Below, one piece after another: positions 44,409-52,736 of a stretch of 64,000 nt of DNA. Under the pieces are notes generated by a model. It had not been told where the DNA came from and did not search any database. It saw only the letters and a program-made list of their open reading frames with translations. Positions within the stretch are counted from its first letter, which is position 1. Each line of letters starts with the position of its first letter. The translations under genes were made by a program, and so were the position numbers. This DNA is from Thermodesulfobacterium sp. TA1 (lineage in GTDB: Bacteria > Desulfobacterota > Thermodesulfobacteria > Thermodesulfobacteriales > Thermodesulfobacteriaceae): contig NZ_CP043908.1 in the NCBI RefSeq assembly GCF_008630935.1, positions 1,240,001-1,304,000 of the forward strand, written 5' to 3'.

Positions 44409-45505
44409 AGATAAATTCTATAATGTCTCTTTTTAAACAAAAACCAAGTCTCTATCAGCAATAAAACACCCACGGAAACATAAAAAAGCCCAAAATTTAA
44501 CGGAGGATAAACCTTTCCGTTTTCCGCTAAAGATTGACAAAACTGATACCCTACATAAAATACCACATAAAGGGCAACAGCCGTAAGAAATAAAAAAATC
44601 CGGTTATGCGATTTTATAAAAAGTGCGGTTAAAAAACCTTGAAAAACCACCAGAAATACGCTTAACGGATAAAAAACTCTATCCCAGTACTCGGTAAGAT
44701 ACCTAAACCATTGTCCACGATTTGTTTTAACCTCCTTTAGCTTGTCCTTAAGTTCTACAAAACTAAGCTCTCCTCTACCAAATTCAAGGGCTTGAGAAAC
44801 CCCCTTTATAACCAAAGCAAACTGATACTCCCCAAACTTTAAAACCTCAACGCTTTTGTCCTTAGACAAGGAAAAACCTTCTCCTTGATATAGGGTAAAT
44901 ATCCCCTCCTTAGGGTATAACCTTCCCTTTTCTGCCAAAAAAACCTGTTTTTTCTCAAGACCCTTTTCCAACAAAACAACCCTTTCAAACTCCTGAACAT
45001 CTTTCTCTTTTTTAGTCTTTTCTACATAGATGACGTAACTTTCTCCTATAGGAACCGCTTTTTTTTCTGTCAAAGGCTCTTCAAACTGCCTTTTGGTAAG
45101 CTCAAACTTCATAATTTTTTGTAGTTTTTTAACATAAGGGACCATATAAAAATAGGATAAAAAAAGCAATAAAAAAACAAAACAAATAAAAAAAAGAAGT
45201 GGCTTTAAAAAATCTTTAACCCTAAAACCAAGACTAAAAAATCCCAAGAGTTCTCGTTCTTCCTTAAACCTATGAACGGCAAACATCACCCCCAAAAAAG
45301 CTGCAAGAGGCAGAGTAAAAGAAATTAATTGAAGAAAAAGGAGCCCAAAATATAGAAAAACCTCTTTTAAAGACGGGTTAAGTTCAAAAAGTTTTTGAAG
45401 ACCAAAAATCCCTTTAACCAGGGTGATAATAAAACTAAAGAGCAAAAAAAATAAAGTTGTATAAAAAAGATATTCCTTTACCTGATAACGAAAAAAAGTC
45501 TTCAT
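44405..45505 (-). CDS. lptF: Lipopolysaccharide export permease LptF
   Basis: The partner of LptG: 366 residues with the same six-segment plan (LptF/LptG family) and a periplasmic domain around residues 130-270. The first-gene position before lptG supports the LptF label, since the two are distant paralogues. It heads the nine-gene minus-strand run lptF-lptG-acpP-fabF-rpiB-acpS-nnrDE-pilZ-pilD and is divergent from the DJ-1 gene. Confidence 0.88.
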   Translation of the reverse strand: MKTFFRYQVKEYLFYTTLFFLLFSFIITLVKGIFGLQKLFELNPSLKEVFLYFGLLFLQLISFTLPLAAFLGVMFAVHRFKEERELLGFFSLGFRVKDFLKPLLFFICFVFLLLFLSYFYMVPYVKKLQKIMKFELTKRQFEEPLTEKKAVPIGESYVIYVEKTKKEKDVQEFERVVLLEKGLEKKQVFLAEKGRLYPKEGIFTLYQGEGFSLSKDKSVEVLKFGEYQFALVIKGVSQALEFGRGELSFVELKDKLKEVKTNRGQWFRYLTEYWDRVFYPLSVFLVVFQGFLTALFIKSHNRIFLFLTAVALYVVFYVGYQFCQSLAENGKVYPPLNFGLFYVSVGVLLLIETWFLFKKRHYRIYL

Positions 45506-45640
45506 CTTTTATATTTTATAACCTTTTTGCGATTTTTAAAATAGGAAATGGGTTTAAAGTTAGAAGGTGTTTATACAAAGACCTTGAAAAAGTTTTTTCT
45601 AAATTTATTTTTGTTTAAAAATCCCTTAGGAGGTCAGACC

Positions 45641-46228
45641 ATGGGTGTAAAAAAAATTCTTATGTTGGTTGGAGATTTTGTAGAGGATTATGAAGCCATG
45701 GTGCCTTTCCAAATGCTTCAGATGGTAGGACATCAGGTAGACGCTGTTTGTCCTGGGAAAAAACCAGGAGATGTGGTAAAAACAGCTGTCCATGATTTTG
45801 AGGGTGACCAAACATACGTAGAAAGAAGAGGGCACAACTTTAGGATAACCTCTGACTTTGATCAGATAAACCCCGAAGATTATGATGGTCTGGTCATCCC
45901 TGGAGGAAGGGCTCCTGAATACTTAAGGTTAAACGAAAAGGTTATTCAGATAGTTAAACATTTTGCCGAAAAAAATAAACCCATCGCGGCTATATGCCAT
46001 GGACCACAACTTCTTACCGCTGCCGACGTAATAAGAGGGAAGAAACTTACCGCTTATCCAGCGGTCAAAGCTGAGATAATACTGGCAGGTGGTATCTGGT
46101 GCGAAGTAAACGAAACGTTTACTAACGTTTGTGTAGATGGGAATATAGTAACCGCTCCTGCTTGGACAGCCCATCCCTGGTGGATGGCTAAATTTCTCGA
46201 ACTCTTAGGAACAAAGATAGAACCTTAA
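45641..46228 (+). CDS. DJ-1/PfpI family protein
   Basis: A 195-residue glutamine-amidotransferase-fold protein. The nucleophile elbow is AAICHGPQLL and an upstream acidic residue is in GDFVEDYE, as in PfpI proteases and related deglycases/chaperones. The start is placed at 45641 because a strong TAGGAGGT ribosome site lies 7 bases upstream. An ATG at 45548 would extend the frame but has no such site and adds a non-conserved stretch. Its biochemical role is not decided by sequence. Confidence 0.9.
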   Translation: MGVKKILMLVGDFVEDYEAMVPFQMLQMVGHQVDAVCPGKKPGDVVKTAVHDFEGDQTYVERRGHNFRITSDFDQINPEDYDGLVIPGGRAPEYLRLNEKVIQIVKHFAEKNKPIAAICHGPQLLTAADVIRGKKLTAYPAVKAEIILAGGIWCEVNETFTNVCVDGNIVTAPAWTAHPWWMAKFLELLGTKIEP

Positions 46229-46239
46229 ACCATATAATA

Positions 46240-46263
46240 ACAGGAGGGGGCTCCCCCTCCTGT
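46240..46263. terminator. Bidirectional hairpin terminator between DJ-1 and nrfA
   Basis: A perfect 11-base stem (ACAGGAGGGGG / CCCCCTCCTGT) around CT lies between two genes that end toward each other. The minus-strand side is followed by TTATTAT, so it is best suited to end nrfHA, while the plus side lacks a T run. Confidence 0.75.
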
Positions 46264-46270
46264 CTCAAAC

Positions 46271-47749
46271 TTAAAGCATCCCTTCAAAAAGTTGCTGAAT
46301 CCCAAAGGGGTCTTTAAACTCTTGTTCTGGCTTAAAATTAAGCTTTTTCTCTCCTCTGTTGTTTAGGTATTTATTAAGTTCAAGGTCTATCTTGGTAGGC
46401 ACTTCTATCCCTGCTTTTGCAAGGGCGGTTCGCAAAAGAGCCTCAGATTTAGAAGCAAAAGCTAAAGCGTCTGTTAAAATCCTCATAGACTCGGTAGGAT
46501 TGTGAAAACCAACCGAGTTTTCTGCCCCTAAAAAAATTACCCTATATATAGCCTCAAGATAAAGGTCCTTAGCTTTATTGTAAAGGGTCTGGTCTATGGT
46601 TTTACCTTGTGATTGGGCTAAATGGACCTTTTCAAACAGTTTGGCTACTACCGCGGTTTGATATCCAGCCCTTAGATAAGCAGAAATGGTTCTGTCTTGA
46701 ATGGCTATAACCTGCTGTTTTAACCATTCAGCACTTTGTGGATGGCACTGTTTACAAGACCTCATGTTATCTTTAAGAGGACTCATTACCCTATGCTCAC
46801 TTACCTTATAGCTTCCCTCTCTTTTATATGGCATATGGCAATCAGCACAAGAAACCCCTGCGTTCCAGTGGACTGAATTTCTTGAATAAAGTTCAAACTC
46901 AGGATGTCTGATAAAAGCTAATTTAAAACCTGTAACCGCCTGCTTCCATTCTGCATAAGCTGGATTACTTTTTAAAACCTTGATTATGTTTTCTATGCTA
47001 ATATCTCCCCATTTACTTCCTTGCCAAGGGAAAAAGATTCCTGTAGGTTTCATGTCTTGGTCTCTTGGGACAACATAGGTAACATGGCATTGGGCACAAA
47101 CTAAACTTCTCATCTGCTGATGGGTTAAACCTTTTTCTTCTACCCCGATATCTTTTAAAGCCTTACCTAAAGTAAAAGACCTTCTTATATGAAGGTCCAT
47201 CGTTTTAGGTTCATGACAATCTATACAAACTACCCCAAGATTTCTGTGCTTTTCTGGTATCCAACCTAAGGCTTCTTTAAAAGGTGTATGATAATATTTA
47301 GGACCATATTGTTTTTCAAGGTCAGTAGCATAAGGAGTCTTACAGGTTAAACAAACCCCTCCGGGTTTAGTCCTTGATGGGTCGATTTCTTGAAGATCTA
47401 TCATCATATAATAATGACCTCTCGGCTCATTGTACTCTATACCAAACCCCCATCCGTTATAAAGCACACCTAAAAACGGAAATTCAGAAAGTTTATCGTA
47501 GACCACCTTATCTGTGTCCCACCCCTTTTTATATTTACTTAACCCTACAGGGGTGGGTTCAGACTGTCTTTTCCACATTTCATAGTGCAGGGGGAAGGCC
47601 TTTCCCCAAACCTCTGGGTCTATCTCATTTTCAGCTATTTTAAAAGCCTCCTGACGAAAGGCTTTGGTTTTTTCAGGAGGTTTACACCCGACTATCAAAG
47701 ATACTAAACTTAAAACGGCTACCCCGACCCATAAAGACTTTACTTTCAT
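46271..47749 (-). CDS. nrfA: Cytochrome c552, ammonia-forming nitrite reductase NrfA
   Basis: NrfA reduces nitrite to ammonia with six electrons in the periplasm. The 492-residue protein starts with a lipoprotein-type signal (VGCKPPEK), followed by five heme sites: CLTCK, the catalytic heme with lysine ligand (about 132-136), CIDCH (about 174), CAQCH (about 213), CADCH (about 295) and CKQCH (about 330). The CxxCK site is diagnostic. nrfH lies 16 bases upstream in the same transcript. Confidence 0.96.
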   Translation of the reverse strand: MKVKSLWVGVAVLSLVSLIVGCKPPEKTKAFRQEAFKIAENEIDPEVWGKAFPLHYEMWKRQSEPTPVGLSKYKKGWDTDKVVYDKLSEFPFLGVLYNGWGFGIEYNEPRGHYYMMIDLQEIDPSRTKPGGVCLTCKTPYATDLEKQYGPKYYHTPFKEALGWIPEKHRNLGVVCIDCHEPKTMDLHIRRSFTLGKALKDIGVEEKGLTHQQMRSLVCAQCHVTYVVPRDQDMKPTGIFFPWQGSKWGDISIENIIKVLKSNPAYAEWKQAVTGFKLAFIRHPEFELYSRNSVHWNAGVSCADCHMPYKREGSYKVSEHRVMSPLKDNMRSCKQCHPQSAEWLKQQVIAIQDRTISAYLRAGYQTAVVAKLFEKVHLAQSQGKTIDQTLYNKAKDLYLEAIYRVIFLGAENSVGFHNPTESMRILTDALAFASKSEALLRTALAKAGIEVPTKIDLELNKYLNNRGEKKLNFKPEQEFKDPFGIQQLFEGML

Positions 47750-47765
47750 CCTTGCCTCCCCTCTT

Positions 47766-48218
47766 TTATTTTTCTAAAGTTTCTAAACTTGCACTGGTTT
47801 TGTGTCTTACTTTAACGTGACACTCCCAACAATATCTATCCTTCACATTTATCATGGAAACCATGTCTTGATGACACCTTATACAGTTTTCTTGGACAAT
47901 TTTTTTACCATGAGAAGAAATGGTTATTTCTTCTGGCACTAAATTAAAATGAAACTTTACCAAATCCTTGGTTCCATCAACCCCTTTCCAAAAATAATGC
48001 CTAATTTTGTTATCCTGAGGAAGATGACAGTCTACACAGTTAAGTTGATTGTGTATTCCAGCTTTTCTTAAAGAAACATACTGGTCTTCCATTACATGAC
48101 AACTTGCACAATAAGTGTTTTTACTAGTATAGGCCACCAGTTTAGGCATACCTAAAAATAAAACTAACAACAAAATCCCACCCAAAATCAAAGACATTCC
48201 CAAAAACCTAACTTTCAT
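47766..48218 (-). CDS. nrfH: Tetraheme quinol dehydrogenase NrfH
   Basis: NrfH (NapC/NirT family) takes electrons from menaquinol and passes them to NrfA. There is one N-terminal membrane anchor (residues about 5-27) and four heme sites: CASCH, CVDCH, CIRCH and CWECH. The start at 48218 is chosen because GGGAGG lies 4 bases before it. An ATG 24 bases further upstream has no such site. The protein is then 150 residues. It follows the FNR-type promoter at 48246-48293. Confidence 0.93.
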   Translation of the reverse strand: MKVRFLGMSLILGGILLLVLFLGMPKLVAYTSKNTYCASCHVMEDQYVSLRKAGIHNQLNCVDCHLPQDNKIRHYFWKGVDGTKDLVKFHFNLVPEEITISSHGKKIVQENCIRCHQDMVSMINVKDRYCWECHVKVRHKTSASLETLEK

Positions 48219-48245
48219 AAAACCTCCCAAGGAGATTTCCACTTA

Positions 48246-48293
48246 CAAAAATTTTATAATAAACTCCACCCTAAATTCCTTGATCTAAATCAA
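48246..48293 (-). promoter_or_regulatory. FNR/CRP-type operator and promoter of nrfHA
   Basis: TTGAT-CTAA-ATCAA at 48280-48293 is a perfect FNR consensus palindrome. On the minus strand TATAAA (48253-48258) would place transcription about 40-41 bases from the box centre, the class II spacing for FNR activation. The site lies right upstream of nrfH. The regulator gene is not in this window. Confidence 0.75.
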
Positions 48294-48299
48294 GAAAAA

Positions 48300-49196
48300 T
48301 TAGTCTTTTTTAGCACGAGGATGGGCCTTAAGATAAACCCTAAGTAGATGTTCGTAGTTAACCTTGGTGTAGATTTCTGTAGTAAGAAGGGAGGCATGTC
48401 CTAAAAGTTCTTGGATGGTCCTTAGGTCAGCCCCTGCGTTTAAAAGATGAGTAGCAAAAGAATGTCTTAAGGTATGAGGATGGAGATACTCCATACCATA
48501 GGTTTTTCCCAAATTTTTAAGTAGATATCTAACCCCACGGTCGGTCAGTCTGTCGCCTTTAGCATTTATAAGAACAAATTCATGGTTTTTACCTAAGCCT
48601 AAAAGCACCCTTTCCCTTACCTTTAGATAAACCTCTAAAAGATGTTTGGCCTTTTCCCCAAAGGGAACTATCCTTTCCTTGTTTCCTTTTCCTAACACCC
48701 TTAAAAACTTAAGCTCAAGGTTTAGGTTCTTAATCGTTAGGCTGGTAAGTTCTCCTACCCTTAAACCGCAACCATACCCAAGTTCTAAAATTACCTTGTT
48801 TCTAAGGGTTAAAAATTTTTCTCCTTTTAACCCGTCTATTAGACGGTTTATCTCCTCTTCTGTGGGAACGCGGGGAATTTTTTTTGACACCCGAGGGGTG
48901 GACAGATAAAGAGCCAAGTTTTTAGTTATTACTCCTTTTTGATAAAGGAACTTAAAAAAACTTCTTAAAGAGCTTACCTTTCTTGCAAGAGTTGCAGGTT
49001 CTTTTTTTAGGTTTTTAAGGGTTGCTAAATAGGTTCTTAGATGAAAGGGTTGTAAATCCTTAGGATTTTCTATGTTTAAATGCTTGCAGTGGTTTAAAAA
49101 TCCTTCTAAATCTTTTTTATAGGCCTTTATGGTCTGTAAGGAATAGTTTTTAGCAACTGTTAGATGTCTTAAAAACTCTTCTAACCATAGGTTCAT
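48300..49196 (-). CDS. xerC: Tyrosine recombinase XerC/XerD
   Basis: The 298-residue integrase has an N-terminal SAM-like core-binding domain (about 1-90) and a catalytic domain with the R-H-R-H-Y set visible in GCGLRVGELTSL, HTLRHSFATHLL, LGHASLLTTEIYTKV. It resolves chromosome dimers at dif. Assignment to XerC or XerD is not firm. The start ATG overlaps the stop of the hybrid kinase (ATGA). Confidence 0.9.
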   Translation of the reverse strand: MNLWLEEFLRHLTVAKNYSLQTIKAYKKDLEGFLNHCKHLNIENPKDLQPFHLRTYLATLKNLKKEPATLARKVSSLRSFFKFLYQKGVITKNLALYLSTPRVSKKIPRVPTEEEINRLIDGLKGEKFLTLRNKVILELGYGCGLRVGELTSLTIKNLNLELKFLRVLGKGNKERIVPFGEKAKHLLEVYLKVRERVLLGLGKNHEFVLINAKGDRLTDRGVRYLLKNLGKTYGMEYLHPHTLRHSFATHLLNAGADLRTIQELLGHASLLTTEIYTKVNYEHLLRVYLKAHPRAKKD

Positions 49197-50638
49197 AACA
49201 TTATTTCTTTAAGTTTAGACAACAACTCTTCTGCAGTAAAAGGCTTTAACAGCAGATTAAAATTAGGCAGTTCTGCCAGGTTTAATAAATCCCCCGTCAA
49301 AAACAACACCTTTAGTTCAGGAAACCTCTGTTTTAAAATCTGATAAACCTCAAAACCTTTTATCCCTGGCATATAATAGTCAGTGATAAGAAGGTCAGGC
49401 GAATAGACCTCATCAAGCTTTTGTTCTAATTCTTCGTAGTTGGGAAAGGCCCAGACTTGATGTCCTTCTCTCTCTAATATCTCTTGTAAACTTGCCCTTA
49501 CTTCAGGTTCATCCTCTAAAAGGATAATCCTAAGTCTTTTTGTCTCTACCTTTTTAGATGGAGTTAAAAGGTTTGCACTTAAAACCGGAACAAAAACTTT
49601 AAAGGTAGTCCCTAAGTTTACCTTGCTTTCTACCTCTATTTTTCCACCTAAACTAACGATATGATTTTTTACCAAAAAAAGACCTAAACCACTGCTTTCT
49701 TTTTTAGTGGTAAAAAACGGCTGAAAAATCTTTTCTAAGTTTTCTTCAGGTATTCCACAACCGGTGTCCCTGATCTTGATAACTAAGTATCTTTTGTCTA
49801 TGGTTTTTAAGGAAAGACTTATTTCTATCGTTCCTTCGTCTTTAATAGCCTCTTTAGCATTACTGATAAAGTTTAAAAAAATATATCTCCAAAAGGTTTC
49901 TTCCCCAGGGACAAAAACTTTAGATAAGCAGCCTAAGGATAGTTGAACCTGAATTTTAGGACCGGCGATTATCTGAAAAATATCTAAGTTGTTTTTCAAA
50001 AAAGAAACCATTTCTACTTGAGAAGAAACTATATCTTTTATTCCTTTGGTATAGTCTATAAGAAGCCTGTTAAGGTCAATCCACGACTTTAAAGTTTTTT
50101 CGGCTAAAAATTTATACCTCTTTACTTCTTCTGGTTTATCTATATTTTCTTCAATGCTTTTTAGATATTTCAAGGTGTTTTGAAGGATGTTATTAAAATC
50201 ATGCACCAAGCTTCTTAAAAACTCGGTAAAGCTTTGGTTTTTGTAAAGATTTTCTACTTTTTCTTTTATTTCTACCAACTCTTCTGTATCTTTGCCTATC
50301 ATCAAAACGATACTTTCCTCTTGGTCTAAGTCCAGCTTATAGAAATGAGCCTCCAAGTTAATAATCTTACCTTGTTGGTTTAAAAACTTAACCATCGTTT
50401 TAAACTTATGTTTTTTTAACAAGTTAGTCTTAAGCTCGGATAACAGTTCAGGTGAAGAAAACAACAAGAAACTTATCCCTTTACCTAAAACCTCTTCCTT
50501 AGGATAACCAAGCTTTTCTTCTGCTACCTTGTTTAGGTAGACGACCTTATCTTGAGAAAGTGCAAGCACATAAAGACCTAAATCTTGTACACATTCCACA
50601 ATATTTATTCTTTCTAAAATCTTATCAACCTCTAACAT
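49193..50638 (-). CDS. Soluble hybrid histidine kinase: PAS, kinase, receiver
   Basis: The 481-residue protein has no membrane segment. It has a PAS domain (about 10-125), a phospho-accepting region SLVHDFNNILQNTLKYL (His about 144), an ATPase domain (KIRDTGCGIPEENLEKIF and SSGLGLFLVKNH), and a C-terminal receiver from about 366 with LLEDEPE, the acceptor aspartate in LLITDYYMPG, threonine in LFLTGD and lysine in LLLKPF. No DNA-binding output domain is attached or adjacent, so signals probably pass to another protein. It lies between an MFS gene and xerC. Confidence 0.9.
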   Translation of the reverse strand: MLEVDKILERINIVECVQDLGLYVLALSQDKVVYLNKVAEEKLGYPKEEVLGKGISFLLFSSPELLSELKTNLLKKHKFKTMVKFLNQQGKIINLEAHFYKLDLDQEESIVLMIGKDTEELVEIKEKVENLYKNQSFTEFLRSLVHDFNNILQNTLKYLKSIEENIDKPEEVKRYKFLAEKTLKSWIDLNRLLIDYTKGIKDIVSSQVEMVSFLKNNLDIFQIIAGPKIQVQLSLGCLSKVFVPGEETFWRYIFLNFISNAKEAIKDEGTIEISLSLKTIDKRYLVIKIRDTGCGIPEENLEKIFQPFFTTKKESSGLGLFLVKNHIVSLGGKIEVESKVNLGTTFKVFVPVLSANLLTPSKKVETKRLRIILLEDEPEVRASLQEILEREGHQVWAFPNYEELEQKLDEVYSPDLLITDYYMPGIKGFEVYQILKQRFPELKVLFLTGDLLNLAELPNFNLLLKPFTAEELLSKLKEIML

Positions 50639-50676
50639 AACAACCTCTTTTTGTAGCTTTTGATCTAAAAATTAAT

Positions 50677-51915
50677 CTATTTTCTTAATTTAGCAATGTT
50701 AATAAGTAAAAAATTACCTAAAACCAAAAAGACCATATAACTGCATACTAACCAACCCAGCCCTATCTTTTCTGTCAAAATCCCTGCTAAAAAACTACCT
50801 AAGGGATGGACCCCTAAAAAAGAAAAAGTAAAAAAGCTAACCACCCTACCTCTTATCTCTGAAGGGGTATTTTCCTGAATATAAGAGTTAGCTATCGGAT
50901 AAAAGTTGGTAAAGGCAAAACCTAACATTAGACAGCAAAAAAGGGTTAACCACCAAACTTTAGACCACACCACCCCTAAGGCACCTAAGGCAAACACACA
51001 GGTTGAAACCCAAAGTTTATTAAGTTTATCTTTTACCTTTCCCAAAATGACATAGAAAGAACCCAGGATGGCTCCTATACCCACCATAGAAGAAAGATGT
51101 CCGAACTCTTTTCCTCCTCCCCCAAAAATTTTATCTACGATTACCGGAAAAAGGATGATGATAGAAGCCCCAAAAAAAGTAAAACTAAAGACAGTGCCTA
51201 AGACCGCAGGGATGTTTGGGTTTTGTCTAAAAAAGAAAAAAACCTCTTTAAACTCCCCAATCAGTCCTCTTCCTTCTATCGGTTCTCTTGGGTAAGTTTC
51301 TTCATATTTAATAAAAAACAAAAGAAAAACTAAAAAGGGTAAGTAAGACAAGGCATTCAAGTAGAAACATTGATAAAGCTTTCCGTAAGAAATGATAAGT
51401 CCGGCTAAAAGTGGACCTATCATACGTGCCGTGTTAAATGAAAGGGCTTGAAAAGAGATAGCTTTGGTAAGATAATTGGTAGGAACTATTTCACTGATAA
51501 AAACCTGCCTTAAAGGTGTATCAACCGCCGAAAGACTTACCGCTATCATGTTAATCGCCACTACTAACCAAAAGGTTAATCTTCCCTCCTGAGCCACAAA
51601 CCCTAACAGAAAAGAAGGCAAAATACCTAAAAAAATAACCAAAGTTAAAAGTTTTCTGCGGTTAAACCGGTCTATGATTAAACCTGCTAAAAGACTAAAA
51701 AGGAAAATAGGTAAAGAGTTAAACAAACTAAAGATACCTAAATAAAACGAAGAACGAGTAAGCTCATAGACCAGCCAAATGATAGCCGTATTATAAGCCC
51801 ATGACCCAGTAAAAGAAATAAAATGACCTAAGATAAAATACCTAAAATTTTTTATTCTAATCGGATTTTCCGAAAGGTCTAAAAAATTAAACAAAGACTT
51901 AAACCGAAGTTCCAT
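50677..51915 (-). CDS. MFS transporter (EntS-like efflux family)
   Basis: A 412-residue protein with about 12 membrane segments and the loop signature GLIIDRFNRRKLL between segments 2 and 3. The overall plan and MIGPLLAGLIISYGK fit the PF05977/EntS-like group, often linked to drug or siderophore export. The substrate is not inferable. The hybrid kinase follows 38 bases downstream. Confidence 0.85.
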   Translation of the reverse strand: MELRFKSLFNFLDLSENPIRIKNFRYFILGHFISFTGSWAYNTAIIWLVYELTRSSFYLGIFSLFNSLPIFLFSLLAGLIIDRFNRRKLLTLVIFLGILPSFLLGFVAQEGRLTFWLVVAINMIAVSLSAVDTPLRQVFISEIVPTNYLTKAISFQALSFNTARMIGPLLAGLIISYGKLYQCFYLNALSYLPFLVFLLFFIKYEETYPREPIEGRGLIGEFKEVFFFFRQNPNIPAVLGTVFSFTFFGASIIILFPVIVDKIFGGGGKEFGHLSSMVGIGAILGSFYVILGKVKDKLNKLWVSTCVFALGALGVVWSKVWWLTLFCCLMLGFAFTNFYPIANSYIQENTPSEIRGRVVSFFTFSFLGVHPLGSFLAGILTEKIGLGWLVCSYMVFLVLGNFLLINIAKLRK

Positions 51916-52056
51916 TTATTTTATTTTAATCTTTTGGAAAAAATTAGCAATCTTATCCTTACCAAAAACCTTTAGCAACCTCCAAAAGTAAAACAAAATA
52001 CCTTTTATACTTGTGATTTTTTGTGATAGCAGCAGCAGCAAAGTGCTTTCATCCAT
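51889..52056 (-). CDS. Possible small protein upstream of the MFS gene (55 residues)
   Basis: An ATG at 52056 opens a frame with no stop for 55 codons, ending inside the MFS start region and overlapping that gene by 27 bases. The peptide begins MDESTLLLLLSQKITSIKG and continues with ILFYFWRLLKVFGKDK, hydrophobic then basic. There is only a weak AAAAG site before the ATG. I do not recognise it. It may be chance in A/T-rich sequence. Confidence 0.2.
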
Positions 52057-52143
52057 TTTTCTTTTAAATTTAGCAATTTTTAAGTATTTTTAAAAATTTT
52101 TAAAATTTTAAAATTTACCCCTTTACAAATGAATTTTTTGAGG

Positions 52144-52171
52144 TTAAGTTTCTTTCATAAGAAAAACTTAA
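52144..52171 (+). promoter_or_regulatory. Leader hairpin directly before the cold-shock gene ribosome site
   Basis: TTAAGTTT-CTT pairs with AAG-AA-AAACTTAA around a TCAT loop. The 3' arm touches the AAAGGAGG ribosome site that sets the start at 52188. The stem is A/T-rich and should be loose at high temperature and tighter in the cold. Confidence 0.5.
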
Positions 52172-52187
52172 AGGAGGTTTAAGTAAC

Positions 52188-52424
52188 ATGTTTAGAGGTA
52201 AGGTTAAGTGGTTTGATGAGAAGAAGGGTTATGGTTTCATTTCCAAGGATGATGGCGGAGATGTATTTGTTCACTACTCTGCCATCGACATGTCCGGGTT
52301 TAAAACCCTTAAAGAAGGTCAGATCGTTGAGTTTGAAGTAGTGCAAGGTCCAAAAGGCGAACAGGCTTCAAAAGTAAAGGTCATTAACGGAGGAAATCCA
52401 GGAAGATCACCTAAAAGCGAATAA
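52188..52424 (+). CDS. Cold-shock domain protein (CspA family)
   Basis: A single OB-fold RNA/DNA-binding domain of 78 residues. The RNP1-like KGYGFISK and RNP2-like DVFVHYSAI motifs are intact, and the opening [15 protein letters not shown] is standard. A strong AAAGGAGG site precedes the ATG, with a hairpin just before it. A clear terminator follows at 52451. It probably acts as an RNA chaperone. Confidence 0.95.
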   Translation: MFRGKVKWFDEKKGYGFISKDDGGDVFVHYSAIDMSGFKTLKEGQIVEFEVVQGPKGEQASKVKVINGGNPGRSPKSE

Positions 52425-52450
52425 ACCATAAGTTTAGTTTTAAACCACTA

Positions 52451-52475
52451 AAAGGGAGGTCCCCCCTCCCTTTTT
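52451..52475 (+). terminator. Rho-independent terminator after the cold-shock gene
   Basis: A 9-base stem AAAGGGAGG / CCTCCCTTT around TCCCC, followed by T's. It ends 5 bases before the start codon of the next gene. Confidence 0.85.
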
Positions 52476-52479
52476 AAAC

Positions 52480-52710
52480 ATGCGTAGTGCGTATTTTCTT
52501 TTTAAAATCAATCCTTGTAAAATTGCCTTTTTCAAGTTTATCCTTGAAGGATATGACCATTTAGCAAGTCTTACCATCTTAGATGCAAAAGCCGGGTTGG
52601 TTAAAATTTATTTTCACCCTAAAAATCTGGTCTTTATTCAGGACCTTTTTGAGGTTCTTAAAGAGGACCTTAGTCTTGAAATATTAGAAACCTCTGTTAG
52701 TCTTGTTTAA
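52480..52710 (+). CDS. DUF4911 family protein
   Basis: A 76-residue soluble protein of the DUF4911 family, recognised from INPCKIAFFKFILEGYDHLASL. No function is known to me. The ATG lies 5 bases after the T run of the terminator, so no ribosome site can be seen in a transcript that starts after the hairpin. Translation would have to be leaderless, or depend on read-through. The PEP carboxylase gene follows by 26 bases. Confidence 0.8.
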   Translation: MRSAYFLFKINPCKIAFFKFILEGYDHLASLTILDAKAGLVKIYFHPKNLVFIQDLFEVLKEDLSLEILETSVSLV

Positions 52711-52736
52711 CTAAACTCCTTTAGAACGGGGGTTTT

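Noticed and set aside
52029-52041. Short run of AGC triplets
   Set aside because: Only four units; on the minus strand it is simply a leucine run in the possible small frame, not a meaningful repeat.
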